Source: W2P13-069 sp051876105 (GTDB lineage: Bacteria; Actinomycetota; Coriobacteriia; Coriobacteriales; QAMH01). Taken from it: a DNA stretch of 15,112 bases. The position numbers were made by a program, and so were the translations under genes. The notes below the pieces were generated by a model. That model was not told the DNA's origin. It worked only from the letters and a program-made list of their open reading frames with translations, and did not search any database. This document shows, one piece after another, positions 1 to 6,823 of this stretch; position 1 is the stretch's first letter; every line of letters starts with the position of its first letter. The stretch is from assembly GCA_051876105.1 (NCBI GenBank), contig JBJEHN010000124.1, positions 1 to 15,112 on the forward strand, written 5' to 3'.

Positions 1-71
1 GCAACGAGGCCGGCGACACTGGCATCGGTGTGGGCAACTCCGACCCCTCCAAGGGTTACGTCGGCGTCTAA
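1..71 (+). CDS. C-terminal end of an unidentified gene (5' truncated by the window)
   Basis: An open frame runs in from the left edge (first whole codon at base 3) and ends at TAA 69-71. The last residues are rich in Gly, Asp and Ser and end in KGYVGV. Too little is present to assign a family. A strong intrinsic terminator starts 24 bases after the stop, which supports a real gene end here. Frame and strand are inferred from this stop-terminator arrangement. Confidence 0.55.
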   Translation, partial: NEAGDTGIGVGNSDPSKGYVGV

Positions 72-94
72 TCGCCAGCTGACTCTGATAGATT

Positions 95-120
95 AGGCCC
101 GGGCTTGTCCCGGGCCTTTT
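95..120 (+). terminator. Rho-independent terminator after the first gene
   Basis: A perfect 9-bp stem (AGGCCCGGG 95-103 with CCCGGGCCT 109-117) encloses the 5-base loop CTTGT. The T-run TTTT (117-120) follows, then more T-rich sequence. The GC-rich stem, short loop and U-tract make this a textbook intrinsic terminator that isolates the next gene from the one upstream. Confidence 0.93.
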
Positions 121-159
121 CGTTTCTGTTGGGCTGGCTCTGCATTAGATGCCAAGCTG

Positions 160-191
160 TTGTCCGATTGGACACTCGTAACATATATACT
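160..191 (+). promoter_or_regulatory. Probable promoter with overlapping inverted repeat, upstream of the 124-aa gene
   Basis: This is the AT-richest stretch of the 180-bp gap before the gene at 252. A -35-like TTGTCC (160-165) lies 18 bases from TATATA (184-189), which overlaps a better -10 match, TATACT (186-191). The perfect inverted repeat TGTCC-GATT-GGACA (161-174) sits over the -35 and could be an operator. A second small dyad, GTGA-TG-TCAC, is at 206-215. A competing -10-like TATGCT is at 220-225. The exact start point is not certain. Confidence 0.45.
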
Positions 192-251
192 CATACCCAT
201 GTGTTGTGATGTCACGCGCTATGCTGACTCTTAGGGGGAGGTTAGTTAGTA

Positions 252-626
252 ATGTTCGATAAGGAAGATGTTAAGGCCGAGGAGCAGGCTATTTGGGACG
301 ACATCGAGAAGAACGGTCGTCTGGGCCTGGAGCAGGAGAAGATGCTCTACACCATCGCCCTGCGCCAGGACGAGCTTGGCCGCAAGCCCACCAACATGCT
401 CGAAAGCAAGATCAAAGGCAGCGAGATCTACCAGCCCATGCTCGACCGCGAGTTCCTCACCTATGAGGTCTTCGACAACCTGGGCAACCCGGACCACCGC
501 ATTGCCAGCCTGTATGTGACTCTCAAGGGCATGCGCTACTGCATGCTGCTCTCCGATGAGCTCGAGAAGCAGATGGACGTCAACCCCGCAGGCGTCAAGT
601 GGGACCAGGTCAACAGCCTGGTCTAA
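252..626 (+). CDS. Small acidic protein of unknown function (124 aa)
   Basis: I do not recognise a family. The ATG at 252 is preceded by the strong Shine-Dalgarno AGGGGGAGG (about 233-241) at 10 bases, and the frame ends at TAA 624-626. The protein is charged and mostly helical by appearance. The N-terminal third is rich in Glu/Asp/Lys, with a KAEEQAIWDDIEKNGRLGLEQEK stretch split over residues 8-30. There is no signal peptide, no membrane segment, and one Cys (in the MRYCMLL region). It has its own promoter region and a terminator 19 bases after the stop, so it is transcribed alone and not with the downstream operon. The clean gene structure and typical codon use make it a real gene. A cytosolic location is inferred. 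Confidence 0.85.
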   Translation: MFDKEDVKAEEQAIWDDIEKNGRLGLEQEKMLYTIALRQDELGRKPTNMLESKIKGSEIYQPMLDREFLTYEVFDNLGNPDHRIASLYVTLKGMRYCMLLSDELEKQMDVNPAGVKWDQVNSLV

Positions 627-644
627 GCAGCCCTGGCTCAAGCG

Positions 645-683
645 GCCCGTTGCTCCCAGTGGGCAGCGGGCTCTTTCTTTGTT
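645..683 (+). terminator. Rho-independent terminator after the 124-aa gene
   Basis: GCCCGTTGC (645-653) pairs with GCAGCGGGC (663-671), with one T-G wobble (T650-G666). Further pairing into the loop is possible, and the T-rich tract CTCTTTCTTTGTT (671-683) follows. It begins 18 bases after the stop codon. It separates the 124-aa gene from the radical SAM operon. Confidence 0.88.
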
Positions 684-733
684 GGGGGCGTTCGGTGTGC
701 GTGCTGTGCTGGGCTTGGACAGGAGGCAGCCGT

Positions 734-838
734 ATGCCTGAGAATGGTGTTGGCCGCACGGCGGATCTGCCGTGTGGCAGGCACTGGGTGCGAAACGATT
801 CAACGGGAGAATTCTTGTATGGGAAACGCTGCTCTTGA
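734..838 (+). CDS. Possible 34-aa upstream ORF overlapping the radical SAM start
   Basis: The best Shine-Dalgarno in this gap, AGGAGG at 721-726, is 7 bases from an ATG at 734. That ATG opens a 34-residue frame (MPENGVGRTADLPCGRHWVR...KRCS) ending at TGA 836-838. This frame overlaps the probable radical SAM start (819) by 20 bases in another phase, an arrangement seen in translational coupling or leader peptides. The peptide has two Cys and a basic C-terminus. Against it, a promoter-like TTGGAC (715-720) could place the transcript start downstream of 734, in which case it is not translated. Possible meanings are leader peptide, substrate peptide, or chance. Confidence 0.3.
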   Translation: MPENGVGRTADLPCGRHWVRNDSTGEFLYGKRCS

Positions 839-2090
839 GGAGGCGATCGCCTCCTTCGACAACGTTGAGAAGACATATGTGAGCGCATTGGAGAAGAAGG
901 GCCTCGTGTTCGCGGAGCGCGGCTCGCATGAGCAGCGCGTGCGCGAGCTGCACCGCCAGCTTGAAGAGCGCGGCGCTGAGTTCCGCAACGCGGGCGCCAG
1001 CATACGCACGGGCTGGCTTTCCAAGGCCTGCGTGGAGTGCACGGGCATGAACGGCTCCGAGACCTTCTCCACCACCTTCAAATGTCACAGGGACTGCTAC
1101 TTCTGCTTCAACTACAACCTGGGCGACTACGAGAAGTACGTGCGCGAGGGCTGCCCGTGGGAGCAGGAGCTGCAGGCCGCCTACGAGGCGAGTGGCGGCA
1201 AGATGGCCGTCCTGGGCCTCACAGGCGGAGAGCCGCTGCTCAACCTGGACGACTCGCTGCGCTTCCTGCAGCGCGCCGGGGAGCTCTTCCCCCAGGCCCA
1301 CAAGCGCATGTACACCTCGGGCGACCTGCTCACAGAGGAGGGCGCGCGGCAGCTGGCCGCTGCGGGCCTCACGGAGATGCGCTTCTCCATCAAGCAAGAC
1401 GACCCGCACGAGCGCCGCGAGCTCGTCTTGGCCAAGATGAAGATGGCGGCGCAGATCATCCCTGACGTGGTGGTGGAGATGCCCATCATCCCCGGCACTG
1501 GGGACTCCATGAGGGAGTGGATGCTGCGCTTTGCGGAAAACGGCATCAAGGGCATGAACCTGTTGGAGTTCTGCTTCCCCTTCCACAGCTGGGACGAGTT
1601 TGCCAAGCGCGGCTTCACGCTCAAGAACCCGCCCTTCCCGGAGATGTTCGACTACGGCTACTCCGGTGGCCTGGCGGTTGCCGGCAGCGAGGAGCTGGCC
1701 TTGGAGCTGATGGTGTGGGCGCTCGACGAGGGCCTGGGCTTTGGCATGCACTACTGCTCGCTGGAGAACAAGCACCGCAGCGAGATACGCCAGCTCAACG
1801 AGCCGGCACGCCTCGTGCACCCGATCTTCGAGTTCGACGAGGGGGATTTCTTCGTCAAGACGGCCAAGGTCTTCGGCCCGGACCGGCCGGCGGCGCTGCA
1901 GCTGCTGCGCGATGCCGGCTGTGTGGACATAGTGGAAGACGAGGACGACCAGACGGTGGCCTTCCCGCCGCGCTTTGCGCCGCTGTTCAGCACCACCTCG
2001 GTGCAGGTGATGATCGCCTTCAACGTGCTGGACAAAGACGAGCACGGCCGCTTCTTGCGGGAGGTGGCGCTCAAGCCCTACGGGGCGTAG
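819..2090 (+). CDS. Radical SAM family protein
   Basis: This 423-residue protein carries the canonical radical SAM cluster motif CHRDCYFC (Cys89, Cys93, Cys96; CX3CX2C). These cysteines ligate a [4Fe-4S] cluster that cleaves SAM. The SAM-binding GGEP motif follows at residues 136-139 (LTGGEPLL). A CVEC pair (Cys71, Cys74) lies just before the cluster motif, and lone Cys residues occur in EFCFP and HYCS, but I see no full SPASM set. The N-terminal ~55 residues look coiled-coil (EEAIASFDNVEKTY..., RVRELHRQLEERG). I chose ATG 819 because GGGAGA (805-810) sits 8 bases upstream. An in-frame ATG at 744 would add 25 residues but has AGGAGG 17 bases away. It heads the operon with the LRR, VWA and MoxR genes. 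The gap to the next gene is 101 bp with no terminator. The substrate is unknown, and peptide or protein modification is only inferred. Confidence 0.9.
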   Translation: MGNAALEEAIASFDNVEKTYVSALEKKGLVFAERGSHEQRVRELHRQLEERGAEFRNAGASIRTGWLSKACVECTGMNGSETFSTTFKCHRDCYFCFNYNLGDYEKYVREGCPWEQELQAAYEASGGKMAVLGLTGGEPLLNLDDSLRFLQRAGELFPQAHKRMYTSGDLLTEEGARQLAAAGLTEMRFSIKQDDPHERRELVLAKMKMAAQIIPDVVVEMPIIPGTGDSMREWMLRFAENGIKGMNLLEFCFPFHSWDEFAKRGFTLKNPPFPEMFDYGYSGGLAVAGSEELALELMVWALDEGLGFGMHYCSLENKHRSEIRQLNEPARLVHPIFEFDEGDFFVKTAKVFGPDRPAALQLLRDAGCVDIVEDEDDQTVAFPPRFAPLFSTTSVQVMIAFNVLDKDEHGRFLREVALKPYGA

Positions 2091-2191
2091 GGAGCGCAGG
2101 CGCAGCGTTGGGGGGCTGTGCGCTGGGTTCAGCAGGTTTGACGTGACAAGCGCGTCGCAGGGGAAGCGGCGCTGAGGATAGGAGATGTGAT

Positions 2192-4384
2192 ATGGCACTC
2201 ACTGAGGCCAAGGGGACGCTCGAGGAGCAGGCGCGCGCGGCGCGCTTCAGCGCGGAGCTGCATGCAGAGAAGGAGCGTCAGGCGGCTGCGCTTGCGGCGA
2301 TGACCTCCGAGCAGCGCGAGTTCGCCGACGAGGCGGGCAACACCTGGACCTACGTGGTGATTGGCGAGCGCCTGGTGCGCATCGAGGGCTGCGAGGTGGT
2401 GACGAGCGAGCTTTCCGTGCCAGAGCTGATCGAGGGCCTGCCCGTCTTGGCCGTTGCAGCGGAGGCGCTCGGCGGCAAGGTGCAGCTAGAAGCCGTGCAC
2501 TTCCCCTTGACGGTGGAGCAGGTGGGCGCCTACGTGCTGCGCGGATGCAGCGCGCTCAAGCTGGCAGACCTCGCCTGCAATGCAGAGGCCTACGACCCGA
2601 GCTGGCTCAAGGGATGCAACGAGGTCGAGGAGCTGCGCGTTCCGGAGCGGGCGAGCGCCCTCAAGCCCATCATCTTCGACCTGCCCAAGCTCAAGCGGCT
2701 CTACCTGGGCTGCGAGATGGAGGAGCTCGAGCCGGGCATGTTTGCCAAGAGCAAGCTGGAGTCCGTTGAGGTGAGCCCGCTTAACCCCGTGCTGCGCACG
2801 GACGGCCGCGGCATCTACAGCGCAGACGGCAGCACCTTCGTGGCGCTCGCGGTGCCCTGCGAGACCTACACCGTCGATCCCAGCTGCACGGTGATCGCCA
2901 AGAAGGCCTGTGCGGGTATGGGCTGCCTGCGCGAGCTGGAGATTCCCCAGGGGCTCGAGCTGCTCGACGAGTTCGCTCTGGCGCGCACTGCCATCGAGTG
3001 CTTCAACGCGCCCTCGAGCCTGCGCGCGATTGGGCGCCAGGCTTTCTTCAACTGCCGCCAGCTCACCGAGCTCACGCTCAACGAGGGCCTGGAGGAGGTG
3101 GGCGACGAGGCCTTTTGCGCGTCCGGCATCACCAGCCTGCAGCTGCCGCGCACCATCCGCGAGCTGGGCAAGAAGGTGGTCGAGCGCACTGCCCTCAAGT
3201 GCTCGGGTGCAGACGCCACCTTCAGCATCGAGGAGGGCTCCGAGGCCATCAAGCTCGACGAGTACGGCGTGCTCTACGCCATCGAGGAGCAGGGCCTGCG
3301 CGTCATCCGCGGCATGGACGCCGCCATCGAGGAGATCGCGCTGCTGCCCGGCACCTACAAGGTGGGGGAGAGCGCCTTTGCCAAGCAGATGAGGCTGCGC
3401 CGCGTGACCCTGCCCGAGGGCCTGCTGTATATAGGGGACAACGCCTTCCGCGACTGCCGCGCGCTCGAGCACGTGGCCATGCCCAGCACCGTGGTGGAGG
3501 TGGGCGACAACGCCTTCCTCGACACCTCGATCGAGGAGTTCCACATCCCCGCCAGCCTGGAGAAGCTGGGCCGCATGGCGCTCATCACCCTGGGCGCGCA
3601 CCACGAGGACTGGGCCCCGGAGCTGCAGCTCGTCACCGTCGACCCCGCCAGCACGCGCTTCTTCAAGGCGGGCGGCATGCTCTGTGAGCGCCGCGACGAC
3701 GGGCACGCTCAGGTCGTGGTCTACGACGGGACCGACGAGGTGGCGCGCTTCCCGGAGGAAGTCGACGTCGTCTTGCCCTATGCCTTCCGCGGAACCAAGA
3801 GCCTGCGCGAGCTGCACATCTCTGACCGCGTCAAGGCGATCGGCATGCGCGGTCTGGCCTTCGACTGCCTGCTGAGGGACATCTACATCGAGTGCACCGA
3901 GCCCGTCGAGGGGCATGAGAGCTTCCACTTCTCGTTCCCGGACACCAAGCGCGGGGAGGCACAGCAGAACAACGCCTTCGGCCAGATGCAGAGCCTGGAC
4001 ATGGAGTTCATCTACCGCGGCTACGACCTCACCATCACCAATGCCGCCAAGTTCGACAACAAGTCCGGTGACGACCTGGCCCTCTACGACCAAGTGCGCC
4101 TGCTGGTGGAGCGCCTGGAGGACCCGATCTTCCTGCGCCCCGTGCACCAAGACACCATCGACAAGATGTTCGCCTTCAACATCATCGAGATCTGCAAGGC
4201 GGTTGCCCGCCACGACGACCGCACCACTATCGACAAGCTGCTGGAGATGGGGTATCTCAACAAGGAGAACATCTACGACGTGACAGACGCCGTGGCGGAG
4301 CTGCAAGACGCCGCCATGACGGGCCACATGCTCCAGATCATCCGCGACCGCTTCGGGATGGACACGAAGAGGTTCGAGGTCTAA
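2192..4384 (+). CDS. BspA-type leucine-rich repeat protein, cytosolic (LRR protein 1, 730 aa)
   Basis: Repeated LRR_5/BspA units run from about residue 55 to 600. Typical cores are LRELEIPQGLELLDEFA, LTELTLNEGLEEVGDEAF and LRRVTLPEGLLYIGDNAF, each about 23 residues. Island segments of the NPVLRTDGRGIYSADGSTFVALAV type interrupt them, as in other BspA-like proteins. The first ~45 residues are a helical, charged segment. There is no signal peptide, LPXTG or membrane segment, so unlike surface BspA proteins this one looks cytosolic. From about residue 605 a helical C-terminal domain follows (VRLLVERLEDP, ARHDDRTTIDKLLEMGY, QDAAMTGHML), shared with the next gene. ATG 2192 has AGGAG (2180-2184) at 7 bases. 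The next gene starts 21 bp after this stop. The role is unknown. LRR proteins commonly bind proteins, so scaffold or target recognition is inferred. Confidence 0.92.
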   Translation: MALTEAKGTLEEQARAARFSAELHAEKERQAAALAAMTSEQREFADEAGNTWTYVVIGERLVRIEGCEVVTSELSVPELIEGLPVLAVAAEALGGKVQLEAVHFPLTVEQVGAYVLRGCSALKLADLACNAEAYDPSWLKGCNEVEELRVPERASALKPIIFDLPKLKRLYLGCEMEELEPGMFAKSKLESVEVSPLNPVLRTDGRGIYSADGSTFVALAVPCETYTVDPSCTVIAKKACAGMGCLRELEIPQGLELLDEFALARTAIECFNAPSSLRAIGRQAFFNCRQLTELTLNEGLEEVGDEAFCASGITSLQLPRTIRELGKKVVERTALKCSGADATFSIEEGSEAIKLDEYGVLYAIEEQGLRVIRGMDAAIEEIALLPGTYKVGESAFAKQMRLRRVTLPEGLLYIGDNAFRDCRALEHVAMPSTVVEVGDNAFLDTSIEEFHIPASLEKLGRMALITLGAHHEDWAPELQLVTVDPASTRFFKAGGMLCERRDDGHAQVVVYDGTDEVARFPEEVDVVLPYAFRGTKSLRELHISDRVKAIGMRGLAFDCLLRDIYIECTEPVEGHESFHFSFPDTKRGEAQQNNAFGQMQSLDMEFIYRGYDLTITNAAKFDNKSGDDLALYDQVRLLVERLEDPIFLRPVHQDTIDKMFAFNIIEICKAVARHDDRTTIDKLLEMGYLNKENIYDVTDAVAELQDAAMTGHMLQIIRDRFGMDTKRFEV

Positions 4385-4405
4385 GGGCGCGCGACAGGGG
4401 GGACC

Positions 4406-6811
4406 ATGTCCTTTGTAACCGACCTTCCGGTATTCGACTGCATACTCGGGGCACCCCAGGTCTCTGGCAACAAGGGCCTGGAGGATTCCCTCGACTTCAA
4501 GACCTATATGGAGCGCTTCAGGGACTTCAGGCCCTCGTTCCACGGGGTCAAGCAGGGAAGCGTCAAGGACCTGGGCGTCATCTTCGGCGGGTTCTCGCCC
4601 ACGCTGATGCGCGGCGACGGCGCGCAAGACAGCAAGCACGAGGAGTCCCTCAGCCTGCGCGAGCGCTCCGACCTCAACCAGGCCAACTACTTCAACGCCA
4701 AGAAGCGCGCCGCGGAGCTTGAGCAAGCTCGCGCCTCGGAGCCGCGCAGCGTGGAGCTGGGCGGGGCGCTGTGGACCTACACCGTGCTTGACGGAAGCGA
4801 GGTGCGCATCGAGCGCTGTGAGACGAGCGAGGTGCGCGTGGAGGTCCCGGCCCAGATCGAGGGCCTGCCGGTGGTGGCCATCGCGCCAGACGGCATGGCC
4901 AACCTCGCCACCGCGGAGGAGATCGTCTGCTCGGACGGCATCCACAGCATCGGCGGCTGCGCCTTCCGCGGCTGCAGCCGCCTCAAGCGCCTGGTGCTGC
5001 CCAAGCTGGTGCCGAGCTTCGAGTCGTCGTGGTTCCGCCACTGCAACAAGGTCGAGGAGCTGGTGCTGCCCGGCAACCTGCAGACCGTCAAGGGCGATGT
5101 CTTCGACAACTCCATCCTCAAGCGCCTGGTGATCGGGCAGGGCACGAGCGAGGTGGAGCCCGGTGCCTTCGGCCGCAGCAAGCTGGAGAGCATCGACGTG
5201 GTGGACGAGAACCCCTACCTGGCAAGCGACGGGCGCGCTGTCTACACCAAGGACGGTGCTTGGCTCGTGGCCCTTGCGGTGCCGGCAGCGCGCTACGAGG
5301 TGCGCGCCGGCTGCCGGGCGCTTGCCAAGCGCTGCATGAGCGCCTTTTCCCAGCTGGAGGAGGTGCGGCTCCCGCGCACGGTTGCCTATATCGGCGACTT
5401 TGCGTTCTACAACACGTCGATCGGCTCCCTCGAGGCCCCTGCAGAGCTGGCGGTGATCGGCGAGAAGGCCTTCTTCCGCTGCTCAAAGCTGAGCCACGTG
5501 AAGCTCAACGAGGGCCTGCGCGTGGTGCAGGACAGCGCCTTTGCCAACACCGCGCTCGAGGAGCTGCTGGTGCCCACCACCGCCTTCCACCTGGGCACGG
5601 CCCTGGCAGACGGCAGCAAGCTGGTGCTCTCTGGGCCGCAGGCCACCCTGCGCATGGCAGGCGAAGGCGAGTACCTCGACATCGACGAGTTCGGCGCCCT
5701 CTACCGCAAGGAGGAAGACGGCGTGCACCTGGTGCGCCTCATGGACGGCGCGACCGAGCGCCTGGTAGTCAAGGAGGGCACGCGCTTTATCGACACGGAG
5801 GCCTGCGCGCGCCATGCCCGCCTGCGCGAGGTGCTGCTGCCGGACGGGCTGGAGGAGCTGCGCCAGGGGGCCTTCCGCGCGTGCCACGAGCTCTCCAGCT
5901 GCAACATCCCGGACTCCGTGCGCCTGATAGGGGAGGAGGCATTCCTCGACAGCTCGCTGGAGGAGCTGCACCTGCCCGCCAGCCTGGAGACCCTGGGCGA
6001 CAGCGCCTTCATCACCTACTACGCCCACCACGGTCAGGGGGTGCCCTCGCTGCGCCGCGTGACGATCGCACCGGAGCTGGGGGAGCGCTTCGTCATGACG
6101 AGCAGCCTGCTCTGCGAGCGCCTGGCAGACGGCAGCCTGCGCGTGCTGCTCTCAGACGGATCCGAAAGCGACATGGTCATCCCGCGCGCGGTCTCGCGCG
6201 TGGCACCTTACGCCCTGCAGGGCAACAGCAGCGTGCTCAGCCTGACGCTGTGGAACTCGATTCGGGAGGTGGGCGTGCGCGGCCTGGCCATCGAGAGCTT
6301 TGTGAGGCACATCCGCATCAACACCGAGCAGCCGGTCGAGGGGCACGAGTTCTTCGAGCTGGACTTCCCAGACACGCCGCGCTCTGTCAAGCAGCTGGCC
6401 ATGGGCCTGTGCATGATGACGAGCGTCGACATCCCGATGCTCTACAAGTACTACGACACGGTGGTGTGCAACAGCGCCGGCTTTGGCAAGGACAACGGCG
6501 GCCTCAAGCTGCACGAGCAGGTGGCCCGCATGCTCAAGCGCCTGGAGGACCCGGTCTACATGACCGACGGCCTGCACAGCACCCTGGTGAGCTACCTCCA
6601 CAACAACATCTTGGACGTGTGCGAGGCCCTGGCCCGGGCAGACGACCGCCGCTCCATCGACCGGCTGATCGACCTGGGCTACATCACCTGCGAGAACCTC
6701 ACTGCCTGCATCGACCGCATCGGCACAGTCAAGGACGCCGCCATGACGGGCTACCTCCTAGAGGTCAAGCGCCGCCGCTTTGGCAGGGTGTCCATGGACT
6801 TCGAGCTCTAG
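4406..6811 (+). CDS. BspA-type leucine-rich repeat protein, cytosolic (LRR protein 2, 801 aa)
   Basis: This is a paralog of the preceding protein with the same order of parts: an LRR_5/BspA array (about residues 125-665; units such as LSHVKLNEGLRVVQDSAF and LREVLLPDGLEELRQGAF), an island with NPYLASDGRAVYTKDG, and a homologous helical C-terminal domain (about 675-801; RLEDPVYM, ADDRRSIDRLIDLGY, KDAAMTGYLL). It differs by a unique N-terminal extension of about 110 residues (DFKTYMERFRDFRPSFHG..., SVKDLGVIFGGF) that I cannot assign. There is no signal peptide or anchor. The ATG at 4406 follows the G-run AGGGGGGA (4396-4403), which is unusually close. The gap to the next gene is 12 bp. Tandem duplication followed by divergence is the simplest origin. 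Keeping both copies suggests different targets or a heteromeric scaffold. Confidence 0.92.
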   Translation: MSFVTDLPVFDCILGAPQVSGNKGLEDSLDFKTYMERFRDFRPSFHGVKQGSVKDLGVIFGGFSPTLMRGDGAQDSKHEESLSLRERSDLNQANYFNAKKRAAELEQARASEPRSVELGGALWTYTVLDGSEVRIERCETSEVRVEVPAQIEGLPVVAIAPDGMANLATAEEIVCSDGIHSIGGCAFRGCSRLKRLVLPKLVPSFESSWFRHCNKVEELVLPGNLQTVKGDVFDNSILKRLVIGQGTSEVEPGAFGRSKLESIDVVDENPYLASDGRAVYTKDGAWLVALAVPAARYEVRAGCRALAKRCMSAFSQLEEVRLPRTVAYIGDFAFYNTSIGSLEAPAELAVIGEKAFFRCSKLSHVKLNEGLRVVQDSAFANTALEELLVPTTAFHLGTALADGSKLVLSGPQATLRMAGEGEYLDIDEFGALYRKEEDGVHLVRLMDGATERLVVKEGTRFIDTEACARHARLREVLLPDGLEELRQGAFRACHELSSCNIPDSVRLIGEEAFLDSSLEELHLPASLETLGDSAFITYYAHHGQGVPSLRRVTIAPELGERFVMTSSLLCERLADGSLRVLLSDGSESDMVIPRAVSRVAPYALQGNSSVLSLTLWNSIREVGVRGLAIESFVRHIRINTEQPVEGHEFFELDFPDTPRSVKQLAMGLCMMTSVDIPMLYKYYDTVVCNSAGFGKDNGGLKLHEQVARMLKRLEDPVYMTDGLHSTLVSYLHNNILDVCEALARADDRRSIDRLIDLGYITCENLTACIDRIGTVKDAAMTGYLLEVKRRRFGRVSMDFEL

Positions 6812-6823
6812 AGGGAGGTTGAC

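Noticed and set aside
744..818. Upstream ATG (744) as the start of the radical SAM gene
   Set aside because: Its Shine-Dalgarno would be 17 bases away, and the added 25 residues look unlike an N-terminal domain. ATG 819 has GGGAGA at 8 bases. Not fully excluded.
246..2198. Long open frame on the - strand (650 codons) opposite the 124-aa and radical SAM genes
   Set aside because: It crosses two terminated + strand genes with recognisable motifs, its translation is low-complexity (His/Arg/Ala/Leu/Val) and has no family features. It is a shadow of GC-rich coding DNA.
2486..5041. 851-codon open frame on the - strand opposite the two LRR genes
   Set aside because: The + strand frames give clear LRR repeats. 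The antisense translation is Leu/Ala/Val/His biased without motifs and spans a gene boundary.
5029..6822. 597-codon open + frame overlapping LRR protein 2 in another phase
   Set aside because: The translation is Arg/Gly/Pro/Ala-rich and lacks any family feature, while the other phase holds the LRR repeats.
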